Source: Betaproteobacteria bacterium
GTDB taxonomy: Bacteria; Bdellovibrionota_B; Oligoflexia; Silvanigrellales; Silvanigrellaceae
Assembly: GCA_016868315.1 (NCBI GenBank)
Contig: VGHE01000008.1
Span: 62,001-126,000, forward strand
Reading direction: 5' to 3'
Length of the DNA: 64,000 bases
Of this stretch, positions 53,525-61,466 are shown piece by piece (within the stretch, counting starts at the first letter, position 1; the number at the start of each line of letters is the position of its first letter). The position numbers and the translations under genes are program-made. The notes beneath the pieces were generated by a model that searched no databases, was not told the DNA's origin, and worked only from the letters and a program-made list of their open reading frames with translations.

Positions 53525-53923
53525 ATGTCGAACGGCAGAAAAAAGCCCATAAAACTTGATTTTGAAACACAACTCATCCGCACGGACTCGGGTGCACTTG
53601 GCTCCACCCGGGTGCAAATTGCCGGCGAAGAGCGTCCCCGAGCTCAAACGCCTGACACCCCTCCACAGCCGCTCGGCGGAACGGTCAAGCTCCGTCGCGA
53701 AGTCAAAGGCCGTGCCGGCAAACCTGTCTCAGTCTTGCATGGTTTTTCGGATCCCAACGCCAAACACTCCCCCTCGCTGAAGGAACTTCAGGCCAAGTTG
53801 AAGAAAAAGCTGGCCTGTGGAGGAACATTCGATGAGGTGGAGGGGACGATTGTCCTCCAGGTCGACGATCTGAAAAGGGTTCGCTCTGCCCTTGAGGCCA
53901 TGGGATTTGACGTTAAAGGTTAA
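53525..53923 (+). CDS. yciH: SUI1/eIF1-domain translation factor (YciH-like)
   Basis: A 132-residue protein; the C-terminal 80 residues form the eIF1 fold: VKLRREVKGRAGKPVSVLHG, LKKKLACGGTFDEVEGTIVL and SALEAMGFDVKG. The E. coli homologue YciH affects initiation-codon choice by the 30S subunit. The first 50 residues are polar and probably disordered (DTPPQPLGG). AGGATTC before the ATG. It stands between the LOV kinase and a STAS protein. Confidence 0.93.
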   Translation: MSNGRKKPIKLDFETQLIRTDSGALGSTRVQIAGEERPRAQTPDTPPQPLGGTVKLRREVKGRAGKPVSVLHGFSDPNAKHSPSLKELQAKLKKKLACGGTFDEVEGTIVLQVDDLKRVRSALEAMGFDVKG

Positions 53924-54012
53924 CCTGCCAGAAGATAGACTCCGTTGTTCGGGCAGAATTGAGGTATACTCAGAGAGTTCCCGTTATTTTCGGGACAATC
54001 GGAGAAATTGAA

Positions 54013-54519
54013 ATGCAGGTGAATCGTGAGGGGCGCACACTCAATTTGGAAGGCGTGTTGAACGAACACGTTGACCTGAGCGTTATTGAATCGGCCATCC
54101 GCGACGCCAATAAGGCCGCAGCAAGTGACAACGGCGAGGTTCTTCTTGACCTCTCTAAGGTTCAGCGCGCCAACTCCTCCGGACTTTTGCAGTGGCTCCG
54201 CATGACAAAACGCCTTTCCGTTCCGCTGTGCTATCGCAACACGCCGGTCTGGTTGGTGGAACAGTTCAACATGATCGATGAGTTTTTCGATGGTCAGGTG
54301 CGGGTCGAGTCACTGTATGCTCATTTTTATTGCCCAGAAACAGACACGAGCGAGAGCCATTTGCTCACGCTCGGTAAAGAAGTTCCTGTGCTGAGTCAGT
54401 ACAAAGATTTTCAGGTCACAGTGACCTCAGGCGAGGGCAAAACACTCGAGCCCGACTTCGACGAACGCTCGTATTTCCATTTCATCGCCCGCCACATCTT
54501 CAAGAAGACTGAAGGCTGA
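54013..54519 (+). CDS. STAS-like (anti-sigma antagonist type) protein
   Basis: GGAGAA lies 7 bases before the ATG at 54013. The first about 100 residues resemble a STAS domain: NREGRTLNLEGVLNEHVDL opens the sheet, and VLLDLSKVQRANSSGLLQW is the characteristic loop with the phosphorylatable serine pair (S-S in ANSSG). The remaining 65 residues (QVRVESLYAHFYCPETD onwards) are an added domain with one or two cysteines that I do not recognise. STAS proteins switch partner kinases or sigma/anti-sigma factors; the partner is unknown here. It converges on dacB with 18 bases between the stops. A weak GCGCA-GGGC-TGCGC hairpin lies between them. Confidence 0.75.
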   Translation: MQVNREGRTLNLEGVLNEHVDLSVIESAIRDANKAAASDNGEVLLDLSKVQRANSSGLLQWLRMTKRLSVPLCYRNTPVWLVEQFNMIDEFFDGQVRVESLYAHFYCPETDTSESHLLTLGKEVPVLSQYKDFQVTVTSGEGKTLEPDFDERSYFHFIARHIFKKTEG

Positions 54520-54537
54520 GGCTGCGCAGGGCTGCGC

Positions 54538-55425
54538 TCAGTTCGCAGCCACAGCAGACGAGGACGCCGGTAGATAGTTCAAGGTCGAAATAACTTCGGT
54601 CAGAGCCGAGTCGATCGATGCTCTTCCTGAATCGACTGAGGGAACACTGTCGCCCAGAATTGCAAACACAATCTGCCAACCTGTTCTGCTATCGCCATAG
54701 CCCGCCAAAGCAGCGGTGGGGTCGTTGATGAGAGTTCCTGTTTTAGCTGCAATGGTTCCGTTCACGTTCCCCAAGCGACCCGCGAGCGTACCATCGACCC
54801 CAGCCACGGGGAGCAACGAGCGGAACGCCTTCATTTTTGCGCTGGCTCTGATACCAGACAAAATCTGAACGAGATCGTCGGCTGCGAGGCGGTTATGGTA
54901 GCTGAGTCCCGAACCGTCTGCGATATTCAATTGCGCTGACTTCGAAATGCCGAAATTAGTCAGCATGGAATAACTTGCTGAAACACCACCGCACCAACCC
55001 AAAATATTTTCAGCCATCGTGTTGTCGGAGTATTTCATCATTTCGCGGATATAGCTGTATTTGTCGGAGCCAATCGTGGATGCGGATGGAATTTTTTGAA
55101 ACGCTATCCAACTCGTTAGAATTTTCATTGTGGATGCAGGCTTCACTGCACGCTCTGCACTTTGACGATAAAGAGAGAGCTTTTGCCCGCGCGGGCCGTA
55201 GGCACGGATGGATACACTCCAGCGCGTGTTTCCATCGGAGCCGTTTGCGAAAATATTGCTCAGCGCTTTCGAAAAGCGCTCATTCTTATAGGGCTCAAAG
55301 CCGTCGTCGCCACCGGAGTCAACGGCGAGTGTTTGTGATCCCTCGGGCGAGGTCGCTTGGCCACAACCAATCAGGGCCAGCGCGGCCAGTGAGAGAGCAA
55401 CAAGAGAAGTCCACCGAGAAGTCAT
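54538..55425 (-). CDS. dacB: Compact D-Ala-D-Ala carboxypeptidase/endopeptidase (S13, DacB-like) lipoprotein
   Basis: A lipoprotein (lipobox LIGC, cysteine 21) of 295 residues. VKPASTMKILT has the nucleophile S98 (SxxK), KYSDNTMAENIL the SxN motif (S133), ADGSGLSYHNRLAADDLV the S13 signature, and IAAKTGTL the KTG. In E. coli PBP4 (about 477 residues) the SxxK and SxN motifs are some 240 residues apart because two domains are inserted there; here they are 35 apart, so both domains are missing. The enzyme should cleave D-Ala-D-Ala or D-Ala-mDAP bonds in peptidoglycan. Bdellovibrio uses DacB enzymes with reduced domains to round its prey, which suggests a similar use. Confidence 0.9.
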   Translation of the reverse strand: MTSRWTSLVALSLAALALIGCGQATSPEGSQTLAVDSGGDDGFEPYKNERFSKALSNIFANGSDGNTRWSVSIRAYGPRGQKLSLYRQSAERAVKPASTMKILTSWIAFQKIPSASTIGSDKYSYIREMMKYSDNTMAENILGWCGGVSASYSMLTNFGISKSAQLNIADGSGLSYHNRLAADDLVQILSGIRASAKMKAFRSLLPVAGVDGTLAGRLGNVNGTIAAKTGTLINDPTAALAGYGDSRTGWQIVFAILGDSVPSVDSGRASIDSALTEVISTLNYLPASSSAVAAN

Positions 55426-55536
55426 AGCACACCCTCCTTCTTGGGAGCTCTCAGTGCAAAAGTCGCGCCATCTCGCTCAGAGAAAAAGCTAAATAATTCC
55501 AGAAATCTACAAAAAATATGAGCCTTTGCGGAGTGT

Positions 55537-55995
55537 TTAAACTGCAGTCGTGTTGAAAAGGTAGACAGTATGCAAGGTCGAGTGAAGCTGACCTTCGCAC
55601 AACCGAGTAATTTCTTTTTCAAGCCAACCCGGTGGAGGTCCTTCGAAGACCGGCACCGCAGCACTGCCCAGCTGTCTTTCAAAAATCCCCTCGAATAAAA
55701 GACCAAGAGCCTGGCGCGTGACGTCCGGACGCATCTTTTCCTGCCAATGATTTTTCAACGGCAGCGCAACCACAAATCGAGTTCCAAAGAGCTCGCCAAC
55801 CTCATGCCACAGCGGCTCGCCTGGTAGTAATTTCTTACGAATGCAGCTGCGTGTGTACTCACGGAAATAGTCTGGCCAAGACTTCTTAACCTGCCTGGAA
55901 AGAATATCTTTACTCACACCGACGCAATTGACCGGGTGAACGAACACTTCCGGATAAACGGTAAAGATATCGTCAACATGTATGAGCTCGAGCAC
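55537..55995 (-). CDS. Macrodomain protein (DarG-like), orphan
   Basis: A 152-residue protein. HPVNCVGVSKDILSRQVKKSWPDYFREY resembles the ADP-ribose loop region of DarG/TARG-type macrodomains (AVNxVGVMGKGIAxQFKKxxP), and ALPLKNHWQEKMRPDVTRQAL the next conserved part (FPTKxHWR). Macrodomains remove ADP-ribose from proteins or DNA. The glycines of the MGKGI loop are replaced (SKDIL), so activity is uncertain. No DarT-type toxin is next to it. The ATG at 55995 has no clear ribosome site. It stands alone between dacB and the subtilase. Confidence 0.72.
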   Translation of the reverse strand: MLELIHVDDIFTVYPEVFVHPVNCVGVSKDILSRQVKKSWPDYFREYTRSCIRKKLLPGEPLWHEVGELFGTRFVVALPLKNHWQEKMRPDVTRQALGLLFEGIFERQLGSAAVPVFEGPPPGWLEKEITRLCEGQLHSTLHTVYLFNTTAV

Positions 55996-56113
55996 ATTGC
56001 CTCCGCTGTCATTCTTGCAGCGTCAATTCCAGCACATTTCTGTCTACCGATGAACGCAAACAACTTACCATGATTTGTATCGTCGAGACCAGCTTCGTTG
56101 AGGTAGAAGCCCC

Positions 56114-58300
56114 ATGCACAAACACCGCTCCAGACCCATTTTTACAACGTCCATTCTCGGTCTTCTGCTTATAACCGCGGGTGGATGTGTGCCGGGCAAA
56201 AAAGCTAGCCTAACAAGTGACGCAGGAATTTCTATTCCTCAGGCTGCTTCGGAATTGGGAATTGAGCCTGATTTTCTGCTCGCCGCTTATTCCAAGAAAA
56301 ACCTGGAAAAGAGAGCTAAGCCCGGTCAGCTGGTTGCCATGGTCAAGAGTGAGTGGAGAGACAATCTTCCTCTCAAACTGCGCTCCGGTGATGTGAAGAA
56401 TTTCCGCAATACAAGTGAATCAGCAAGCATCACTGCGGTCGGTTCGGTTGAGGTCAACAGCATTAGTGTTGCCAAAAGCCCGATGAAAATTAAAAATCAG
56501 AAAAGCGGCTCCGAAAACCAATTCGAAGTCATACGCCTCGACTTGCGCGACATAAGCAACGCAGGTCTGAGCAAAGCCATCAACTCTCTGCATGCACTGG
56601 GCTCAGTGGTTCTCGCAGAGCCAAACTATGAAATGAATGCCATTGGTGTTCCCAATGACCCCCGCTGGCCATCACTCTGGGGTCTGGAGAAAATCGGCGC
56701 TCCAGCAGCATGGGATAGCTGGCAAGGAGATTCCAACTTCACCGTAGCGGTCATCGACACCGGGATCGATTACAATCATGAAGATCTTAAAGACAGCATT
56801 TGGAAGAACACAAAAGAAATTGCGGCAAACAATATCGATGACGATGGCAATGGCTACATCGATGACGTGATTGGCTGGAACTTCCACTGGGCCAACAACA
56901 ACCCAATGGACGGCAACGGACACGGTACCCACTGCGCTGGAACAGTTGCAGGCAAAGGTAACAACGGCGTCGGAGTTGCAGGTGTCAGTTGGAATGCAAA
57001 ACTGATGCCCGTGAAGGTTCTGAGTGACAGTGGTTCGGGCTACAACTTCGATATCTACGAAGGCATCATGTATGCCTTGAACAACGGCGCAAAGGTCACA
57101 AGCAATAGCTATGGCGGCGGCGGAGCAAGCTCGCTGATGGCAACAGCACTGACAGCGGCTAAAAACAAGGGTGTTCTATTTGTTGCTGCTGCGGGCAACG
57201 AATCCGCTGCGACCTCGAGCTATCCAGCCTACTACAGCAAAACCTATGACAACGTTTTATCGATTGCATCTACAGACAAGCTCGATGCGTTGTCCTCATT
57301 CTCTAACTACGGTGACGGTGTAAATATCGCTGCCCCTGGAAGCGACATTGTTAGTACTGTTCCCAACAACGGCTATCAATCCTACAGTGGAACCTCGATG
57401 GCCACACCCCATGTGGCGGGTCTGGCAACTTTGATTTGGAGCAAAAACCCCAATCTAACTTACCTTCAAGTCAAAGATGCTATCCTCACAACAGGTGATG
57501 CATTGCCCGCACTGGTCGGTAAAGTGGATACCGGAACACGCATCAATGCCAAGAAGGCGCTCGATAAAGTGAGTGTATCGCCCTCGCCCACTCCAGCACC
57601 TACAACACCTGCTCCGACTCCAACTGCTGCACCAACCACGGCAGCACCAACGCCTGCGCCCACAACGCCTGCGCCCACAACGCCTGCGCCCACAACGCCA
57701 GCCCCTACTCCGGCACCAACAACACCTGCACCAACAGCAACGGCTACACCCACTCCCGTGCCGACAACTCCGGCACCAACGGCAACGCCGACACCCGTGC
57801 CTACGACTCCAGCACCCACAGCAACTCCAACGCCTGTGACGACAACTCCGGCGCCAACGCCCACCCCGGCATACAAGTCGGGAGTTCAATACTCCTACTT
57901 CACAACTGCCGTCACATGGTCAGACATTCCCAACTTCGACCGCATGGCACCCTTGAAGCAAGGAGTGATCGCCAACTTTGCAGTCGGCCAGAGAACACAG
58001 ACAACCAACTATGGGTTCAGCTTAAAGGCCTTTATAAAAGTTCCACGCAATGGAACCTACACGTTCTTCACATCATCCGACGATGGAAGTCGCCTGTGGA
58101 TCAACGGTACGGTAGTTGTTGAAAATGGCGGAACGCACACACTGCGTGAACGCTCAGGAACAATAAATCTGACTGCTGGTTACCACGCGATTCGCGTGGA
58201 TTACTTCCAGGGAACTGGAAACCAGGGACTCACAGTGAGCTACCAGGGTCCACGCATTACCAAACAGAAGATTCCAAACTCTGCGCTGTTCTACCAATAA
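56114..58300 (+). CDS. Subtilisin-like (S8) protease lipoprotein with PA14 domain
   Basis: The signal peptide ends in AGGC (lipobox). An I9-like prodomain spans about residues 85-180 (EVIRLDLRDISNAGLSKAI, VLAEPNYEMN). The S8 catalytic domain (about 190-490) has D215 in VAVIDTGID, H270 in GNGHGTHCAG and S428 in GTSMATPHVAGL. A Pro/Thr/Ala linker of about 95 residues follows. The C-terminal PA14 domain (about 605-725) shows YTFFTSSDDGSRLWING and GYHAIRVDYFQ, and probably binds carbohydrate. So it is a surface or secreted protease with glycan targeting. ATG after GGTAGAAGCCCC lacks a strong Shine-Dalgarno. Confidence 0.95.
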   Translation: MHKHRSRPIFTTSILGLLLITAGGCVPGKKASLTSDAGISIPQAASELGIEPDFLLAAYSKKNLEKRAKPGQLVAMVKSEWRDNLPLKLRSGDVKNFRNTSESASITAVGSVEVNSISVAKSPMKIKNQKSGSENQFEVIRLDLRDISNAGLSKAINSLHALGSVVLAEPNYEMNAIGVPNDPRWPSLWGLEKIGAPAAWDSWQGDSNFTVAVIDTGIDYNHEDLKDSIWKNTKEIAANNIDDDGNGYIDDVIGWNFHWANNNPMDGNGHGTHCAGTVAGKGNNGVGVAGVSWNAKLMPVKVLSDSGSGYNFDIYEGIMYALNNGAKVTSNSYGGGGASSLMATALTAAKNKGVLFVAAAGNESAATSSYPAYYSKTYDNVLSIASTDKLDALSSFSNYGDGVNIAAPGSDIVSTVPNNGYQSYSGTSMATPHVAGLATLIWSKNPNLTYLQVKDAILTTGDALPALVGKVDTGTRINAKKALDKVSVSPSPTPAPTTPAPTPTAAPTTAAPTPAPTTPAPTTPAPTTPAPTPAPTTPAPTATATPTPVPTTPAPTATPTPVPTTPAPTATPTPVTTTPAPTPTPAYKSGVQYSYFTTAVTWSDIPNFDRMAPLKQGVIANFAVGQRTQTTNYGFSLKAFIKVPRNGTYTFFTSSDDGSRLWINGTVVVENGGTHTLRERSGTINLTAGYHAIRVDYFQGTGNQGLTVSYQGPRITKQKIPNSALFYQ
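57580..57870 (+). repeat. Pro-Thr-Ala coding repeat (interdomain linker of the subtilase)
   Basis: Imperfect tandem units coding for PAPTT, TPAPT and TPTPVP steps; bases show the CxACxxC pattern repeated with silent drift (for example cctgcgcccacaacg, three copies near 57656-57700). It encodes an extended linker between S8 and PA14 domains and could expand or shrink by slippage. Long antisense frames here are low-complexity shadows. Confidence 0.9.
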
Positions 58301-58334
58301 TAAAAACAGACAGTAGAACAGGAAAGCTCACACG

Positions 58335-58365
58335 AAAAGCCCCGGCTCGGAAACGAGCCGGGGCT
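58335..58365 (-). terminator. Strong hairpin terminator between subtilase and L,D-transpeptidase genes
   Basis: A 12-bp perfect stem, AGCCCCGGCTCG with its complement, closed by GAAA on the plus strand. The minus strand runs into TTTT, so it ends the L,D-transpeptidase transcript; on the plus strand it may also stop subtilase transcription, without a T-tract. Confidence 0.88.
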
Positions 58366-58402
58366 ACGTGCATGAGGCCAGACAAATTCCGAAGGCTCGG
58401 AA

Positions 58403-59455
58403 TCAGTCTTGACTACGACAGGAACCTAAATATTTCTTATCAAGCAATCCGCGAGTTGTGTTCACAAAGCCCGTACCAGGAACATCTTCCTTCACATAAG
58501 CTTCGTCGCCCTTGCTGTAGAAGCCGAACATATTGTCATTATTTGCTGGAAGCTGCGAATAGGTTGGGGCAATTCCCAAAACAGGATCCGCACCTATCAC
58601 CATGCATTTGACTTTGGTGAATTTGGGGTCACCTGCCGGAACCGTTGGTTTGGGCGCAGGAGTGAGCTGTGGTGAAGATGCAGCGAGCTGGGGATCTTCG
58701 CTCCACTCTCCCACGACGACCTTCATGTCCACTTTTCTTAGGCTTTGCGTGAGTGTCTTCTTTTTATCTGTTGTTTCCAACTGAAGCGTTTCTGCTTTGA
58801 ATGCATTCAACTGATAGGTGTCGAGCACCTGGTGAAACACATCCTTAATTTTGGAATTCGGATTGCGGATACATCCACCAGAGACCCTGCGCTTCTCAGC
58901 GTCACCCAGCTCAAGAATCCACTCTGCTGCGTTGCCGTGAACACCATATTCACCATAGAACCAGATCGCGTATGAGCCCAGTGGATTCTTTGCTCCACAT
59001 GCGCCAAAAAGATCCGGGTTTTTCTTGAAAATCTCACGCCGCTCCGCTTCGTTTGTGGCCACTTTGCCCGTGGCCGGATCTTTCGGAGAACGGGGTAGCC
59101 ATTCAGGGCAGGCCTGCATGTCTTCAACCGCAAAAATCCCCTTGGGAGTGGACTGGGAGATGTTGTCATGGAACTCACCCGAAACATCTGCAGAGGCAAT
59201 GTTCCATTGGTCAACAGCTTTGCCGGCTTTAAAGAGTGTAATGCGATTTGTCTTGAGGTTGATTTTTAACGCTACCTTAGCGCTCAGTGCCTTATTAACG
59301 TTCGCATCAGCAAGATTCTCAGATTGCAGCCACTGCGGAGCTGTTTCGCTCGTCGCTTCAGAAACAGAGCAGGCACCGAGTATCTGCAACGAAAGCAGAG
59401 GAAACAGAGACCAACCCGCACGAGCTTTGAGGTATTTCTTCAGAACACGCTTCAT
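58403..59455 (-). CDS. L,D-transpeptidase (YkuD) lipoprotein
   Basis: A 350-residue lipoprotein (lipobox LGAC, about residue 29). The YkuD catalytic domain begins KVALKINLKTNRITLFKAG (about 60-80) and ends with YGVHGNAAEW and RVSGGCIRNPN, where the catalytic cysteine sits (about residue 202). The usual S-H-G-C has a glycine instead of the histidine; SGGC forms occur but are less common. A C-terminal part (about 270-350) resembles an SH3-like wall-binding domain (VKCMVIGADPVLG, GDEAYVKEDV). The enzyme crosslinks peptidoglycan stems at the 3-3 position or attaches D-amino acids. Its 3' end is followed by a strong terminator. Confidence 0.9.
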   Translation of the reverse strand: MKRVLKKYLKARAGWSLFPLLSLQILGACSVSEATSETAPQWLQSENLADANVNKALSAKVALKINLKTNRITLFKAGKAVDQWNIASADVSGEFHDNISQSTPKGIFAVEDMQACPEWLPRSPKDPATGKVATNEAERREIFKKNPDLFGACGAKNPLGSYAIWFYGEYGVHGNAAEWILELGDAEKRRVSGGCIRNPNSKIKDVFHQVLDTYQLNAFKAETLQLETTDKKKTLTQSLRKVDMKVVVGEWSEDPQLAASSPQLTPAPKPTVPAGDPKFTKVKCMVIGADPVLGIAPTYSQLPANNDNMFGFYSKGDEAYVKEDVPGTGFVNTTRGLLDKKYLGSCRSQD

Positions 59456-59561
59456 AGATTGTTCTCCTGCTGCTTGTGCCGCTTGGGCAGCACGTCACCG
59501 GAGTTTGACAAGCAAACCGAAGACCAACCTAAACCTCAATGAATTCAAACCCTTGAAAGCA

Positions 59562-60251
59562 TTATAAGTGTTCAATGTTTTTACAGTGTTCAAGCAGCTT
59601 TGTGCCCCGGAGCACAGAGCGTCTCACGGCGGTGCCTAAATCGGGCTCCACAAACTGTACCCGAAAACGCTCGCGGTGCTCGAGACATTCCCAGATAGCA
59701 CCGGCGCACATCGGACAAGGCTCAAGAGTTGTAACGAGTCGTGCATCAACCGGAAGAGGCCTGCGCTCTCGCTGCCACCACGCCTGCAAGAGATTCATTT
59801 CTGCATGCTGAAGTCTATTACGCCCAGAAGAGTTGGAGGCACAGCCCAAAAGCCGCCCTTTTGAATCAATCAGCCACGCCTCTATGGAACGGTCACGTTG
59901 ATACAGAGCAGCACTCTCTGACGAAGGCGTGAGGCTCGGAGACAAACGATTCGAGTGCTCTTTGCCAACCTGAACAGCGCGGTCGGCGGCCTTCATGCGA
60001 CTCACTGCATCTTCCGGCGCCTGGGCTAATCGAGTTATGCGCTTTGCACAGACAATCACCGCACCCCGACACAGTGCTGTGGGTTCGTAATCAATAAAAA
60101 TTCGGCTTCTCAAAATAAAGTGGGCAAGACCAGGATGACTTTTCCAAATACCTTCAACCAAGCACGTGACAGCCGTGCGTGGCTCGAAGGGTTGACGGGT
60201 GTAAGTGCACCAGTAAATTGTGCCATTCCACTCTAGCCAGGCCCGTGCCAT
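59562..60251 (-). CDS. Cytidine/deoxycytidylate-deaminase superfamily protein (Bd3614-like?)
   Basis: A 229-residue protein. The zinc site is made by LQHAEMNLLQ (HAE) and LEPCPMCAGAIWE (PCxxC), as in nucleic acid deaminases of the TadA type. The first about 110 residues have no TadA counterpart, and the order (long N-terminal part, then HAE, then PCPMC) fits the Bd3614-like deaminases described from Bdellovibrio, as far as I remember. Substrate unknown: tRNA adenosine, free nucleotide or metabolite. The ATG is 5 bases after the stop of the ABC permease, so it is the last gene of the PEP-utiliser/ABC operon. Confidence 0.78.
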   Translation of the reverse strand: MARAWLEWNGTIYWCTYTRQPFEPRTAVTCLVEGIWKSHPGLAHFILRSRIFIDYEPTALCRGAVIVCAKRITRLAQAPEDAVSRMKAADRAVQVGKEHSNRLSPSLTPSSESAALYQRDRSIEAWLIDSKGRLLGCASNSSGRNRLQHAEMNLLQAWWQRERRPLPVDARLVTTLEPCPMCAGAIWECLEHRERFRVQFVEPDLGTAVRRSVLRGTKLLEHCKNIEHL

Positions 60252-60256
60252 TCAAC

Positions 60257-61465
60257 TCAACCCACCTGTCGCAGCGCATGGCTGATAGGCATCCGCAAGA
60301 CCTTCAAGGCCGCAAGAAGACTACCCACAACAGCTGCGACGAGAACTAGAAAAGCAGCCTCAATTGCCATGCCCGAGTGAAGCTGAATGTACGTTTTGAA
60401 GGAACGGGTGATTCCAGGTCCAGGGGGCATGTAGAATCCGTCACGCAGAATCGTCATGTTGAGGAGCACCACCACCAGCAGTCCAATCAATGCACCTGCT
60501 GCCGCTGCAAACGCGCCTTCCAACGCAATGAGGCTCAGGATGTCTTTCTTTGACTCACCATTAGCGCGCAGCATGCCTATTTCCTGAGTGCGCTCGAGAA
60601 TCGCAGAAGTAGCCGTGTTAAAAACTCCGAGAATCACAACAAAGAGAATGATGGCGCGCACGATAGCGTATTGCGCGTTGAGAAAATCTACAGAGTTTTG
60701 ATAGTAGATTTTGTCGAGAATTTCGAAGGGAGTGGCTTCGAGTCCGGAAAAAGTCGCACGGATGACCTGCTCAACACGTGCCCAATCTTCGTGGCGCGCA
60801 AGTCCAAGGGAAACCTTCTCGACCTTTTCGGTATCCAAAAGTCTCTGCGCGTGCGGAAGCTGGATCTGAAAAAAGGAATCATCGAGCTCTCGTGAACCGG
60901 TATGAAAAATGCCCACCACTTCAAGGTCTGCGCCGTTCAACGTGCCATGAATCGTATTCGACAAAAGAGTTACACGCTGCCCAACTTGCAGGTCGAGGGA
61001 GTGAGCAAGACCACGCCCCAGCACAATTCCATCCTCTGCATCACGCAGTGGATTGCCTTCAACAACATTAATTGTGTAGAAAAATTCGCTTTCTGCCGCA
61101 CCATCAATCCCTACACCTCTAGCGCCCAAGGAACGAGTTCCGTTCGAAACCAAGGCAGAAAATTCAAGGCGCGGAAAAACCTTTTCAACACCAGGAATCT
61201 TCAAAAGGTTTGACAGAACCTCTTGTGGATTTTGGATCCAAGCCTCCCAAGGCTTAGCAAGAACTTTGTCGCGGTAGCCGATGGTATTGACCTGACCATT
61301 ACCGTAATGAGCATGCACAGCATTGTTACGGTATTCATTGAGTAGGCCAGTATTGAATCCGCGGAAAAGAAAAAGTGCTGCTGTACCGACTGCTACCGTT
61401 GCGAGTGTCACAGCAGTGCGTCTTTTGTTTCTGAGGAGACTCCGCAAAGCGACGGTCAGTAGCAT
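60257..61465 (-). CDS. ABC transporter permease (LolC/E-MacB, FtsX-like)
   Basis: A 402-residue protein with one helix at the N-terminus (ALRSLLRNKRRTAVTLATVAVG), a large periplasmic domain (about 50-265) and three C-terminal helices with the FtsX motif (NTATSAILERTQEIGMLRANG). This plan is that of LolC/LolE and MacB, which extract lipoproteins or drive export by mechanotransmission. ATG at 61465 lies one base after the ATPase stop; a longer frame into the ATPase gene is rejected. With only one permease gene present it would form a homodimer. Confidence 0.9.
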   Translation of the reverse strand: MLLTVALRSLLRNKRRTAVTLATVAVGTAALFLFRGFNTGLLNEYRNNAVHAHYGNGQVNTIGYRDKVLAKPWEAWIQNPQEVLSNLLKIPGVEKVFPRLEFSALVSNGTRSLGARGVGIDGAAESEFFYTINVVEGNPLRDAEDGIVLGRGLAHSLDLQVGQRVTLLSNTIHGTLNGADLEVVGIFHTGSRELDDSFFQIQLPHAQRLLDTEKVEKVSLGLARHEDWARVEQVIRATFSGLEATPFEILDKIYYQNSVDFLNAQYAIVRAIILFVVILGVFNTATSAILERTQEIGMLRANGESKKDILSLIALEGAFAAAAGALIGLLVVVLLNMTILRDGFYMPPGPGITRSFKTYIQLHSGMAIEAAFLVLVAAVVGSLLAALKVLRMPISHALRQVG

Positions 61466-61466
61466 T

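Noticed and set aside
57455-57889. Minus-strand frames rich in Gly, Val, Cys and Arg
   Set aside because: They are antisense readings of the Pro-Thr-Ala repeat in the subtilase gene, low in complexity, without start signals.
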